Counted from the first letter of the stretch, positions 25,702 to 33,370 are shown. The stretch: 33,370 bases of DNA from Chitinophaga pinensis (GCA_945865315.1 CAMBDK010000020.1:1-33370), one strand, 5' to 3'. Notes: generated from the sequence alone by a model not told the origin. Numbers and translations are program-made.

Positions 25702-26789
25702 AAACTTCCTTTTGTACTTGGTATCGAATAATTATTTGTTTTTGTTACGGCCATTTTTATTGTTTTTGCAAAAGCTTTAAAAATGGATTCTATTTTATGG
25801 TGCTCATTATCACCTTCAGCTTTTATATTTAAATTACATTTTGCGGCGTCGCTAAATGATTTAAAAAAGTGCATAAACATTTCTGTTGGCATATCACCAA
25901 TTTTTTCACGATTAAACTTTGCCTCCCAAACCAGCCAAGGCCTGCCTCCAAAGTCAATGGCTACCTGCGTTAGGCAATCGTCCATGGGTAATAAAAACCC
26001 ATAGCGCTCAATAGCCTTTTTACTTCCTAACACTTTTAAGAAGGCGTCGCCTAGGGTAATGGCTACATCCTCTATGGTATGGTGTTCATCAATTTGTAAA
26101 TCGCCTTTAACTTGTATGCTGAGATCCACATTACCATGTTTTGCAATTTGTTCTAGCATATGATCGAAAAAGCCAAGGCCGGTAGAAATATTTGATATAC
26201 CTGAACCATCTAGATTTACTATTACCGCTATATTGGTTTCGGAGGTAGCACGTATTACTTTAATTGTTCGTGGTTGAGTTGCAAGTAAATTATAAATATC
26301 TGCCCAATAGGGTGTGGATAAAACTGCCTCATCATTTATTTCTTTGCTTAAATAAATGGCTTTGCAGCCCAGATTTTTGGCAAGTTGCACATCCGTTAAT
26401 CGATCACCAATTACAAATGAATTGGCCAAATCGTAATTGCTCTTTATGTATTTACTAAGCATGGCTATGCCTGGTTTACGAGTGGGTAAATTATCTTTTG
26501 GGAACGAACGATCTATTAGAATATCAGAAAACTCAATTCCTTCGTTTTTAAAAGCTTGCAATACCTTGTTTTGTGCCGGCCAGAATGTCTCCTCCGGAAA
26601 GGAAACTGTCCCCAGTCCATCTTGATTGGTAACCATCACCAGTTCATAATCAAGTTCTTTGGCTATTCGTGATAAATTTTGGAAAACCCCAGGGTAAAAT
26701 TCTAACTTCTCTAAACTATCGAGTTGTAAATCAATTGGTGGCTCTATTACCAAGGTTCCATCTCTATCAATAAATAATACTTTTTTCAT
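25698..26789 (-). CDS. hisB: Bifunctional histidinol-phosphatase / imidazoleglycerol-phosphate dehydratase
   Basis: HisB carries out steps 6 and 8 of histidine synthesis. The 363-residue fusion has an N-terminal HAD phosphatase (about 1-165) with catalytic D8 and D10 in FIDRDG, VTNQDG and GDRLTD. The C-terminal IGP dehydratase (about 175-363) has metal-binding histidines in [32 protein letters not shown] and DNEHHKIE. I chose the ATG at 26789, which overlaps the hisC stop as ATGA and gives [11 protein letters not shown]; the longer frame to 26858 adds residues that belong to hisC in another frame. The zinc-loop cysteines and histidine of the E. coli HisB phosphatase (CxH...CxCRKP) are absent here ([14 protein letters not shown]). 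Confidence 0.96.
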   Translation of the reverse strand: MKKVLFIDRDGTLVIEPPIDLQLDSLEKLEFYPGVFQNLSRIAKELDYELVMVTNQDGLGTVSFPEETFWPAQNKVLQAFKNEGIEFSDILIDRSFPKDNLPTRKPGIAMLSKYIKSNYDLANSFVIGDRLTDVQLAKNLGCKAIYLSKEINDEAVLSTPYWADIYNLLATQPRTIKVIRATSETNIAVIVNLDGSGISNISTGLGFFDHMLEQIAKHGNVDLSIQVKGDLQIDEHHTIEDVAITLGDAFLKVLGSKKAIERYGFLLPMDDCLTQVAIDFGGRPWLVWEAKFNREKIGDMPTEMFMHFFKSFSDAAKCNLNIKAEGDNEHHKIESIFKAFAKTIKMAVTKTNNYSIPSTKGSL

Positions 26790-27808
26790 ATGGTGTTTTT
26801 TAAAGCGTTTATCAATTGTTGATTTTCTGCTGGGCTGCCCACAGTTATGCGAATACAATTGTTAACAATGTTATTTCGGTTACGGGTTATTACTTGTTGC
26901 GATACCAATTGGTTGTAAATGGAATTTGCATTGGTGGTCTCTGCCAATAAAAAATTTGCATCCGAAGGATATATCTTTTTAATCACTGGCAATTCCATTA
27001 AGGCTTGCTCTAACCATTTCTTTTGGTCAAGAATAATCTTCTTGTTCTTTTCGAAATCAACCTTATTATTTAATGCATCTATGGCAGCCTCCTGGTTTAG
27101 CTTACTCACATTATAGGGAGGCTTTACTTTATTAAATATAGAAATAATTGGGTTGTTAGCATAGGCAATACCTACTCTGGCAGCTGCTAATCCCCATGCT
27201 TTGCTAAAGGTTTGTGATACTATAAGATTGGGGTATTGTTTGAGTTTTGAAAGATAAGATTCCTGTTTGCTGAAATCTATGTATGCCTCATCTACTAAAA
27301 CAATACCATTGAAATTTTGCATGATTTTTTCTATGTTATCGATGCAATTTCCACTCGGGTTATTAGGCGAACAAATAAAAATTAGCTTTAGGTTCGGTAT
27401 TTTGAGTGTCTTTTCAAACTCCTCTTGGTTGATTTGAAAAGAATCGTTCAAGGGAAGTTTAATCAATTCAACTTCATTGATTGCGGCCGATACATCATAC
27501 ATGCCATAGGTTGGTGAAAATGTTAATGCCTTATCCTTTCCTGGAGTACAAAATATTCTAAATGCCAAATCGATTATCTCATCGCTACCATTACCAATGA
27601 AAATATTTTCTAATGGTATGGATTTATAAGCGGATAATATTTGCTTCAACTCCATTTGGTAAGGATCTGGATACCGATTCAGCGTACCAAATGGATTTTC
27701 GTTGGCATCTAAAAAGGTGCCGTTCTTTCCACTAAACTCATTCCTTGCGCTTGAATATGGCATTAGATGGAGAATATTTTTACGGACAATATTTTCTAAG
27801 TTAAACAT
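26786..27808 (-). CDS. hisC: Histidinol-phosphate aminotransferase HisC
   Basis: HisC transfers an amino group from glutamate to imidazole acetol phosphate. This is a PLP fold-type I enzyme of 340 residues. The PLP lysine is K203 in [16 protein letters not shown]. Other landmarks are DANENPFG near the N-terminus, [10 protein letters not shown] (71-80), CSPNNPSGN (146-154), LVDEAYIDF (171-179) and the C-terminal [11 protein letters not shown]. It starts one base after the hisD stop and overlaps hisB by four bases at the other end, so it is tightly coupled in the operon. Confidence 0.97.
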   Translation of the reverse strand: MFNLENIVRKNILHLMPYSSARNEFSGKNGTFLDANENPFGTLNRYPDPYQMELKQILSAYKSIPLENIFIGNGSDEIIDLAFRIFCTPGKDKALTFSPTYGMYDVSAAINEVELIKLPLNDSFQINQEEFEKTLKIPNLKLIFICSPNNPSGNCIDNIEKIMQNFNGIVLVDEAYIDFSKQESYLSKLKQYPNLIVSQTFSKAWGLAAARVGIAYANNPIISIFNKVKPPYNVSKLNQEAAIDALNNKVDFEKNKKIILDQKKWLEQALMELPVIKKIYPSDANFLLAETTNANSIYNQLVSQQVITRNRNNIVNNCIRITVGSPAENQQLINALKNTI

Positions 27809-27809
27809 G

Positions 27810-29084
27810 TTATTTGTTTTTTAATCTAATTGTAACTGCATTTTTGTGGGCAAACAATTGTTCTGCTTCCGCCATCAGTTCAATGGATGGTCCAATATTT
27901 TCAATTCCATTTTTTGTGAGTTCTTGAAATGTAATTTTCTTTACAAAACTATCTAACGAAACCCCACTGTAAGCCTTGGCAAATCCATTGGTTGGCAAGG
28001 TATGGTTGGTACCGCTTGCATAATCTCCAGCACTTTCACAACTATAATTGCCTACAAAAACAGAACCAGCATTTGTAATTAATGGTATCAGTTTGTTAGC
28101 TTTATCGTTTGCCAATATTAAGTGCTCAGGTGCATAGGCATTGCTAAATAACATGCAATCTTTAAGACTTTTAAAAACGATGGCCTTGCTGTTTTTTAAG
28201 GCGGCTGTAGCAATAGTTTTACGGGGTAAAACTTTCAATTGTTTTTTTAATTCTATCAATACTTTATTTACAACCTTATCATCATCTGCACATAAAATTA
28301 CTTGGCTGTCGGCTCCGTGTTCGGCTTGTGATAATAAATCAGCAGCAACAAAAGATGGATTACATGTTTCATCGGCAATAACCAATACTTCGCTTGGTCC
28401 AGCCGGCATATCTATTGCAATTCCTATACTTTGTGCCATTTGTTTAGCAGCAGTAACATATTGATTGCCTGGTCCGAAAATTTTATCTACTTGCTCAATT
28501 GATTTTGTTCCATAACTCATGGCTGCAATGGCTTGAATACCGCCTATAGAATTCACCGAGGTAATTCCAACCAAACTTGCAGCATATAATATGGTAGGAT
28601 CTATCTCTCCCTTTTTATTAGGAGGTGTACATAAAATAATTTCTTTGCATCCGGCTATCTTCGCTGGAATTCCCAACATCAACACCGTTGAAAATAGGGG
28701 AGCAGTTCCACCAGGAATATAGATGCCTACTTTTTCGATTGGTCTACTTTCTCTCCAGCAAGTTACACCAGGGGTAGTTTCAATTCTTTTACTTTCTTCG
28801 TTTTGGGCGGCATGAAATTTCTCAATATTTTGTTTGGCAAGTTTTATTGCCTTTTTTAATGCAGGCGACAATTGTTTATTCGCATTTGCAATGGTTTTAG
28901 AATTTACTTGTAAAGATTTTAATTCAACCCCATCGAATTGGGCGCTGAATTTCTTGGCAGCTTTATCTCCATCTTTTTTTACAGCCTTAAATACCTCGTT
29001 AACTAATTTATTAAGGTTCGATTTTTTTACGCTTGGCCTTTCCGTTAGCCTCAACCAATCTTTTGGATTTAAATATGTTTTCAT
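27810..29084 (-). CDS. hisD: Histidinol dehydrogenase HisD
   Basis: HisD makes the last two oxidations, histidinol to histidine, with NAD and zinc. The 424-residue product has the family blocks YIPGGTAPLFSTVLM (about 122-136), GPGNQYVTAAK (204-214), MPAGPSEVLVIAD (226-238) and LLSQAEHGADSQ, with zinc ligands Q253 and H256. YAPEHL carries the general base, and SAGDYASGTNHTLPT is near the C-terminus. Length is standard. It sits 12 bases downstream of hisG and one base upstream of hisC. Confidence 0.98.
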   Translation of the reverse strand: MKTYLNPKDWLRLTERPSVKKSNLNKLVNEVFKAVKKDGDKAAKKFSAQFDGVELKSLQVNSKTIANANKQLSPALKKAIKLAKQNIEKFHAAQNEESKRIETTPGVTCWRESRPIEKVGIYIPGGTAPLFSTVLMLGIPAKIAGCKEIILCTPPNKKGEIDPTILYAASLVGITSVNSIGGIQAIAAMSYGTKSIEQVDKIFGPGNQYVTAAKQMAQSIGIAIDMPAGPSEVLVIADETCNPSFVAADLLSQAEHGADSQVILCADDDKVVNKVLIELKKQLKVLPRKTIATAALKNSKAIVFKSLKDCMLFSNAYAPEHLILANDKANKLIPLITNAGSVFVGNYSCESAGDYASGTNHTLPTNGFAKAYSGVSLDSFVKKITFQELTKNGIENIGPSIELMAEAEQLFAHKNAVTIRLKNK

Positions 29085-29096
29085 AGGTTCATCTAT

Positions 29097-29954
29097 TTAT
29101 ATCACCATTTTTTCTATAGGAACTACCAATATACCTTCTGCCCCTAGAATTTTTAATTGATCGATCACTTCCCAAAATTCATCTTCCTTTACAACAGAGT
29201 GAATACTTACCCAACCAGGTTTAGATAAAGGCAATATGGTTGGGGATTTCATACCCGGAAGTATTGCAGAAATACTGTTAACGGCTGATTCGGGTGCATT
29301 TAACAAAATGTATTTATTTTCATCTGCAGCTCTTACAGCATCAATTCTAAATATGAGTTTATCAAGGATCTGTTGTTTTTCTTTATTTAGTTTCCTATTA
29401 GCTATTAAAACTGCTGTACTCGATGTTACCACTTCTACTTCCTTTAATCCATTCATTAAAAGGGTGCTACCAGTGCTTACAATATCGAATATGGCATTGG
29501 CCAATCCAATACCGGGTGCAATTTCCACACTTCCACCAATTACTTCAATTTCAACTGAAATATTTTTTTCAGTAAAGAACTTCGATAGGATTTTGGGATA
29601 GCTCGTGGCCACTTTTTTATTGTTGAAATATTCTAACCCGAAGTATTCTTCATCTTTTGGAATGGCTAGTGAAAGTTTACATGTTGCAAAGCCCAGCTTT
29701 TTTATGGTAGTAACGTCTTTGTCTTTCTCCCAAACCTCGTTTTCGCCAAGGATACCAATGTCAGCTACACCCTGCTCTACATACTGAGGGATGTCATCAT
29801 CACGCAAGAATAATACTTCAATTGGGAAGTTTTTTGATTCGGCCTTCAGTTTGCGATCTCCATTGGATAGTTGAATGCCACAGGATTTTAGAAGATCTAA
29901 AGATTTTTCGCTTAACCTTCCACTTTTTTGAATTGCAATTTTTAGTTTACTCAT
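29097..29954 (-). CDS. hisG: ATP phosphoribosyltransferase HisG (long form)
   Basis: HisG catalyses the first, committed step: ATP plus PRPP to phosphoribosyl-ATP. At 285 residues this is the long form with a C-terminal regulatory domain (about 210-285), so it should be feedback-inhibited by histidine and independent of HisZ. Seen motifs include KIAIQKSGRLSEKS at the start, PIEVLFLRDDDIP, GVADIGILGENE and the PRPP loop IVSTGSTLLMNGL. It is first in the operon. Its ATG lies about 45 bases after the attenuator hairpin, so expression is set by the leader. Confidence 0.97.
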   Translation of the reverse strand: MSKLKIAIQKSGRLSEKSLDLLKSCGIQLSNGDRKLKAESKNFPIEVLFLRDDDIPQYVEQGVADIGILGENEVWEKDKDVTTIKKLGFATCKLSLAIPKDEEYFGLEYFNNKKVATSYPKILSKFFTEKNISVEIEVIGGSVEIAPGIGLANAIFDIVSTGSTLLMNGLKEVEVVTSSTAVLIANRKLNKEKQQILDKLIFRIDAVRAADENKYILLNAPESAVNSISAILPGMKSPTILPLSKPGWVSIHSVVKEDEFWEVIDQLKILGAEGILVVPIEKMVI

Positions 29955-29996
29955 TTTTACTTTTTTGTGCCTGAGAAAACGAATGGGTTAGAAACA

Positions 29997-30029
29997 AAAA
30001 ACCCCATCTGTTTGCTCAGACGGGGTTTG
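29997..30029 (-). terminator. Attenuator terminator of the his operon
   Basis: Read on the minus strand, AAACCCCGTCTG (30028-30017) pairs with CAGATGGGGTTT (30010-29999) around AGCAAA, a 12-pair stem with one G-U pair. It runs into a six-base T tract. On the plus strand the G-U becomes an A-C mismatch, which fits minus-strand use. It stands between the leader peptide and hisG, so it is a conditional terminator, not the end of a gene. Confidence 0.88.
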
Positions 30030-30060
30030 AAATATGTTTTAGTTACAACACACCAATATA

Positions 30061-30117
30061 TCACCTCGACTGATCGAATAAATGATGGTAATGATGTTGA
30101 AACACAATTAGGTTCAT
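30061..30117 (-). CDS. hisL: His operon leader peptide
   Basis: An 18-codon ORF on the minus strand encodes MNLIVFQHHYHHLFDQSR. Four of five consecutive codons (8, 9, 11, 12) are His, all CAT. It is followed by the attenuator hairpin and then hisG. In known attenuation, a ribosome stalled at His codons for lack of charged tRNA-His lets an antiterminator form, so the operon is read. A possible competing pairing is GGTGATATAT (30056-30065) with ATATTTCAAACC (30024-30035), but it is imperfect and only a guess. The His-codon region can also pair weakly with bases next to the stop codon. The start follows the promoter by about 20 bases. Confidence 0.85.
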   Translation of the reverse strand: MNLIVFQHHYHHLFDQSR

Positions 30118-30135
30118 TTTTCTTTTAATTTTTTA

Positions 30136-30165
30136 CAAAGTTAAAAATAATTTTTGAGTACACAA
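30136..30165 (-). promoter_or_regulatory. Promoter of the his operon
   Basis: On the minus strand TAACTTTG (30136-30143) is an exact match to the Bacteroidota -7 element TAnnTTTG. TTGT (30162-30165), 18 bases upstream, is a partial match to the -33 TTTG. The leader peptide ATG follows about 19 bases downstream, so the leader is short. Confidence 0.65.
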
Positions 30166-30195
30166 TATTAATAATTTGCTTTACGATAATATTTA

Positions 30196-31283
30196 TCAAG
30201 TTTTCACGCCCATAACAAGTATGTCGTCTGTCTGTTCTGTTTCTTTTCTATATTCCACAATGAATTTGTCTATTGCTATCCCTTGCGCTTGTATTGTTAA
30301 ATTTTGCAATGATAAAAGCAACTCTTTAAAACGTCTTTTAGTAAATTTATTTTCTCCTTCGCCTCCAAACTGGTTTTGAAAACCATCACTGAAGATGTAA
30401 ATATTCTCTCCTGTCTTTAAAGTGAAAGTATGGTTCGTAAATGGTTTACTGTCCTCACTATATCCTATGGATTGTTTGTCTGCCTTGGTTTCTATTAGTT
30501 CATGATTACTGATTAACCACAAAGGATTATTAGCACCAGCCCATTCTAACTTGTTTGTATAAATTTTGTAAGCACAAAGCGAAATATCCATTCCGTCTTT
30601 TATATCTTCTTCGCTTTTACTAAAGTTTTCTTTCACTATTTCTGATGTCTTATCAAGTATTGCAGCTGGTTGTGTTAAACCAAATTCTCTTACTGCTCTG
30701 TTAAGTGCATTATGACAAACTACTGAAACCATTGCGCCTGGCACTCCGTGCCCTGTGCAATCGCAAGCGGCAAACAAAACTAAATCTCCAACGCTTTCCA
30801 TCCAATAAAAATCTCCGGCAACTATGTCCTTTGGTTTGTAAATTATAAATGAGTTTTCTAAATACTGTTTTACTATTTTTTCTGGCGGAAGAATTGCGGT
30901 TTGTATTCGCAATGCGTATTCTATTGATTCAGTTATTTCTCTGTTCTTTTCTTCTACTATGGATTTCTGTTCTGTAATTATTTTATTTTTCTCCAATAGT
31001 TCTTGTCTAGATTTGTGACTCCTACCAAGCATCTTACCAATTAAAGAATAAGATATTATAACAAAAAAAACCTATACTGGCCATTGTATTGTTCTTCTAA
31101 TTTTAATGCTCTCAATACCAAAAAAACTATAAAAACCAGAATAAATAAATAAACGGTTTTTTTTTCAAACTTATCATACGTTTTCTAATCCCATAAACTG
31201 TTTTTTAATCTATACTTTTTCGCCCATATTATTAAATCCCCTACTGGCTTGCTGATAAAGCTATATTTTAATAAATTTTTCAT
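30196..31283 (-). pseudogene. Membrane-anchored SpoIIE-family (PP2C) phosphatase, interrupted
   Basis: The region from 31032 to 30196 is an intact 278-residue frame. It has a coiled-coil segment (KNKIITEQKSIVEEKNREI) and a SpoIIE/RsbU-type PP2C phosphatase domain with metal-site aspartates in AGDFYW, CDCTGHGVPGAMVS, DGMDISLC and FSDGFQNQFGG. Upstream coding sequence continues to an ATG at 31283: MKNLLKYSFISKPVGDL and on to NSLWD, then a TAG at 31185-31187. The same frame then goes on through KTYDKFEKK and a membrane helix (VYLFILVFIVFLVL) to GQYRFF at an eight-T run (31063-31070). There a one-base slip leads into a second helix (FVIISYSLIGKMLG) and the phosphatase. One stop and one frameshift thus break a protein of about 362 residues; sequencing error is possible. 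Confidence 0.75.
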
Positions 31284-31634
31284 ATTGTTTTTATTTGATT
31301 TCTTGTCAAGTTTTTTTCGTTACAAAGTTCGTTTGTGTTTTGTATGCTTGCAGATATCGTCAGTTTGTCTAAAAAACTAACCATTACAATCAAATGTTCC
31401 ACAACATTCGATGCCTTACAATCAAATGTTCCACGCTGCCAAAAAACGGTTCATTTCACCTACGCTTTCCCCATTATCTGTTAGTGGCACATTAAAAATT
31501 CGTATCTACATAATTCAAAAAGAAATCGACCCGCAAGCGGGTATTACCCAATTAAGAGGTTTGCCTTTCAGTTCGGTCGTCCCTCCCTCCTTCTTTGGCA
31601 ACCCCCTTTTCTTTTTTGCTCAAAGCCTTTTGAA
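31284..31634. other. Gene-free region downstream of the FGE-like gene
   Basis: No gene is visible in these 351 bases. On the minus strand ACCCGC/GCGGGT (about 31531-31544) forms a short hairpin followed within a few bases by a T-rich run, a possible terminator for the secreted-protein pair. A direct repeat lies at 31384-31434. GAACTTTG on the minus strand (31323-31330) is one base off the -7 consensus for the phosphatase gene. Confidence 0.4.
31384..31434. repeat. Two direct copies of a 19-mer
   Basis: TTACAATCAAATGTTCCAC occurs exactly at 31384-31402 and 31416-31434, 32 bases apart. The first copy extends into the small hairpin AATGTT/AACATT. Only two copies are present. Confidence 0.7.
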
Positions 31635-32645
31635 CTAAGGCAGAAGGACAACGCGAAACCCTATACTGGTGTAGCTGAAGGTGGGGTCGCCGTTGCCGCG
31701 AATAGCAGAGCGGCAGTTCCGAGCGATCTCATCCCAACTGCCGCCACGAATTACGCGGTTAGAGCCGGTATTTGGTCCTGTAGGATTAATTTGTGCAGCA
31801 GTAGGATAAGTTCCGTACCAATCGCTGCACCACTCCCATACATTGCCATGCATATCCTGCAAACCATACCCATTGGCTGTATAAGAGCCTACTGCTTGTG
31901 TGGTGCCCGGATAAGTTGTATTGGTGTTAGTACAAGTATTATAAGGATAATACCAACTGTAATTGGCTTGTGCATCGCTTAAACAAGCTCCTGTATTAAA
32001 GGGCGCACTGGTATTACCCCTACAGGCATATTCCCACTGAGCTTCGCTGGCTAAAGTGCCTCCTGCATAAGTGGCATACTCCGTGGAGCCATACCAGGTT
32101 ACATTTATTACAGGGTGGTTTCCGTAACCTGCAACAGGCACCCATTGGCCTGCTGTGTAATGCAAGCCAAAGTCGTAAGAGCCAGTACTTACATAAATCA
32201 AGGCTTGTGTTGGAAAGGCGCCAGCTGCATACAATCCATTGCTGCTTATGCTTTTTGCATTCAAAAATGCCGCATACTCGGTATTGGTTATCTCATACTT
32301 GCTCATGCGGAAAGCACTGAGCGTTACCTGATATTGGGTTTCATCTGGATTATGATTCACTTCTCCGCTTGGGCTGCCCATGTTAAATGTACCGGCTGGG
32401 ATGTTTACTAACGTTAAATTTAAAGGGTTGGAGCTTGTGGTTGGGCTGTAAAATATTACACTGTCAATTTCATTTATAGCCCGCTGATATACTACATTGC
32501 CAGACTTCATTACATACATCGTGTCTTGCGCTTGCGAAAAGCCTACTGAGAGCGCTAATACAAAAATACTTGCTACTGTTTTTTTTATCGTTTTATGTTT
32601 TATTGTTTTATAAATTTTGTTGTTGTTGTTGTTGTTCCCTTGCAT
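31635..32645 (-). CDS. Secreted FGE-sulfatase (SUMF1) domain protein
   Basis: The 336-residue product has a signal peptide core (VASIFVLALSVGFSQA, about 25-40) after an unusually long basic n-region containing six Asn. A short stalk follows (MYVMKSGNVVYQRAINEIDSVIFY), then an FGE-sulfatase/SUMF1 fold (about 75-336) with IPAGTFNMGSP, YEITNTEYAAFLNA, HPVINVTWYGSTEYA, LASEAQWEYACRG, DMHGNVWEWCSDWYG and RGGSW (300-304) to GFR (329-331). True formylglycine-generating enzymes have a cysteine pair near this RGGS block; here only C311 is present, so enzyme activity is doubtful. No in-frame Met exists after M1. Its first 46 bases overlap the end of the upstream T9SS gene. It has no T9SS domain itself. 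Confidence 0.88.
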   Translation of the reverse strand: MQGNNNNNNKIYKTIKHKTIKKTVASIFVLALSVGFSQAQDTMYVMKSGNVVYQRAINEIDSVIFYSPTTSSNPLNLTLVNIPAGTFNMGSPSGEVNHNPDETQYQVTLSAFRMSKYEITNTEYAAFLNAKSISSNGLYAAGAFPTQALIYVSTGSYDFGLHYTAGQWVPVAGYGNHPVINVTWYGSTEYATYAGGTLASEAQWEYACRGNTSAPFNTGACLSDAQANYSWYYPYNTCTNTNTTYPGTTQAVGSYTANGYGLQDMHGNVWEWCSDWYGTYPTAAQINPTGPNTGSNRVIRGGSWDEIARNCRSAIRGNGDPTFSYTSIGFRVVLLP

Positions 32646-33106
32646 ACCTTACAAAAATAAATGCCTTGCGCTAGCAAGGATACATTTACCTGTATAACAT
32701 TTTCATGTGGGTTTTGCTTTTCTTTGTAAACCAATCTGCCATCAATAGTAAGTAATTCTATTATGCATAATTGGTTTCCCTCATTTGTTAGTTGGATATT
32801 CAATACATCAGCTACTGGGTTGGGATATAATTGTATTGCTCCCTGTTTATCAACACTTGCAATAGCAGTAGTTAAATCCTGAAATTTCAAATACCGTATG
32901 TCACTTAATGCGTAAGTATCGGGGATTCCAACAGTTTTAGCTACCGTAATATTGCCAGGTGAAAAATTCAAATTATGGATGTTACTTAGCAAGTAAGAGG
33001 TTTGTGTGCCGCTTGTTTGCTTCACATGCATGGTTTGTGCTTCCAATCCTGTTAGTCCTAATCCTAATAAGAGTAGGGTACTTAATTTAACTTTTTTCTG
33101 TCTCAT
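32600..33106 (-). CDS. Minimal T9SS sorting-domain protein
   Basis: From the ATG at 33106 the product is 168 residues: a signal peptide (MRQKKVKLSTLLLLGLGLTGLEA), then two short copies of a beta-stalk module (MHVKQTSGTQTSYLLSNIHN and VAKTVGIPDTYALSDIRYLKF). A T9SS type A sorting domain follows (QLYPNPVADVLNIQL, IDGRLVYKE, LAQGIYFCKV), ending TTTTTTKFIKQ. A longer frame to 33229 adds 41 residues before the signal peptide and is not credible. Apart from sorting and stalk it has almost no body. Its end overlaps the start of the FGE-fold gene, so the two are probably one operon. The stalk module is also found in the partner. Repeat copy B lies just upstream. Confidence 0.82.
   Translation of the reverse strand: MRQKKVKLSTLLLLGLGLTGLEAQTMHVKQTSGTQTSYLLSNIHNLNFSPGNITVAKTVGIPDTYALSDIRYLKFQDLTTAIASVDKQGAIQLYPNPVADVLNIQLTNEGNQLCIIELLTIDGRLVYKEKQNPHENVIQVNVSLLAQGIYFCKVCKGTTTTTTKFIKQ
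32622..32639. repeat. Trinucleotide repeat in overlapping genes
   Basis: Six GTT units (plus strand) lie in the overlap of two genes. On the minus strand they read as six ACA (Thr) codons in the T9SS gene and as six AAC (Asn) codons in the FGE-fold gene. A change in unit number would change both proteins in frame. Confidence 0.8.
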
Positions 33107-33200
33107 TTTTTTTTGTTTTTTGAATTGTGTTTTTTTGAAATGCGGCGCAATTGTAAAACGAATAAATACAATGTTAAAAATAAAATAATGAAATTGTCTG

Positions 33201-33322
33201 TCGTTGTGAAATATTTTTGCTGCGACCAATTTTGAAAGCGAACTAAAATCATGAACTTATTACGGCCATAGCATTTAGGTGCGGTTATGCCCAGTATTTA
33301 CGCACAGATTTTGGCTATGGGA
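33201..33322. repeat. Diverged intergenic repeat, copy B
   Basis: This copy shares GCGAACTAAAAT (33238-33249) and TTTTGGCTATG (33309-33319) with copy A at 22905-23020, plus a similar left end (TCGTTGTGAAA...TTTTTGC). It lies about 100 bases upstream of the minimal T9SS gene. The last 48 bases of the window after it show nothing recognisable. Confidence 0.6.
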
Positions 33323-33370
33323 TGCAAAACTAGCCATTCAGCGTGGGTTTCTACGAAGAACGATGCTATT

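Noticed and set aside
31384-31434. Direct repeats considered as a CRISPR array
   Set aside because: Only two copies with a 13-base spacer and no cas genes; CRISPR spacers are longer and repeats more numerous.
31635-32645. FGE-fold protein considered as a sulfatase-activating enzyme
   Set aside because: The active-site cysteine pair of true formylglycine-generating enzymes is not seen and no sulfatase gene is nearby.
32600-33229. The 209-codon long form of the T9SS gene
   Set aside because: The extra 41 residues precede a complete signal peptide at the internal Met and run through AT-rich leader sequence.

Overview
The window reads as chromosomal DNA of an AT-rich member of the Bacteroidota, probably a Chitinophagales/Sphingobacteriales-like lineage. 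Supporting signs are three proteins with type IX secretion (T9SS) sorting domains, a TonB-dependent receptor with a carboxypeptidase-regulatory N-terminal domain, a GWxTD lipoprotein, a YHYH protein, and Bacteroidota-type promoters (TTTG ... TAnnTTTG). Strong Shine-Dalgarno sites are generally absent. The taxonomic call is inference from gene content; no rRNA or tRNA gene was seen.

Layout. 1-1701: dnaA with an AT-rich upstream region and a strong terminator. 1762-5540: an unknown secreted protein, a rhomboid protease, a GmhB-like phosphatase and a class IV aminotransferase that may be co-transcribed, and two small unknown proteins. 5541-5892: a gene-free stretch with nested inverted repeats. 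5893-7586: paaB-paaC-paaD of the phenylacetyl-CoA epoxidase, without paaA. 7856-11108: a TonB-dependent receptor and its small partner. 11339-13631: a T9SS-sorted protein and paaE, the epoxidase reductase, split from paaBCD by about 5 kb and on the other strand. 13632-13929: the frameshifted remains of a PIN-domain toxin gene. 13930-19552: rlmB, a GWxTD lipoprotein gene, rmuC and an Omp85/BamA-family outer membrane protein. 19711-21058: a lipoprotein/secreted-protein pair with a clear promoter and a likely terminator. 21236-22732: a tiny membrane protein and a YHYH/T9SS protein.

23071-30165 is a complete, compact histidine operon in the order hisG-hisD-hisC-hisB-hisH-hisA-hisF-hisIE. Five of its seven junctions overlap, four of them as ATGA. 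It is preceded by a promoter, an 18-residue leader peptide containing HHYHH, and a GC-rich hairpin with a U tract. This is the textbook arrangement for transcription attenuation by charged tRNA-His, and the leader peptide is short enough to be missed by ordinary gene calling.

The last part holds a membrane-anchored SpoIIE-type phosphatase gene broken by one in-frame stop and one homopolymer frameshift, then a two-gene secreted-protein unit: a minimal T9SS-domain protein and an FGE-sulfatase-fold protein. Those two genes overlap within a trinucleotide repeat. A diverged repeat of about 120 bp occurs twice, at 22905-23020 and at the window end, each time upstream of a T9SS-related gene.
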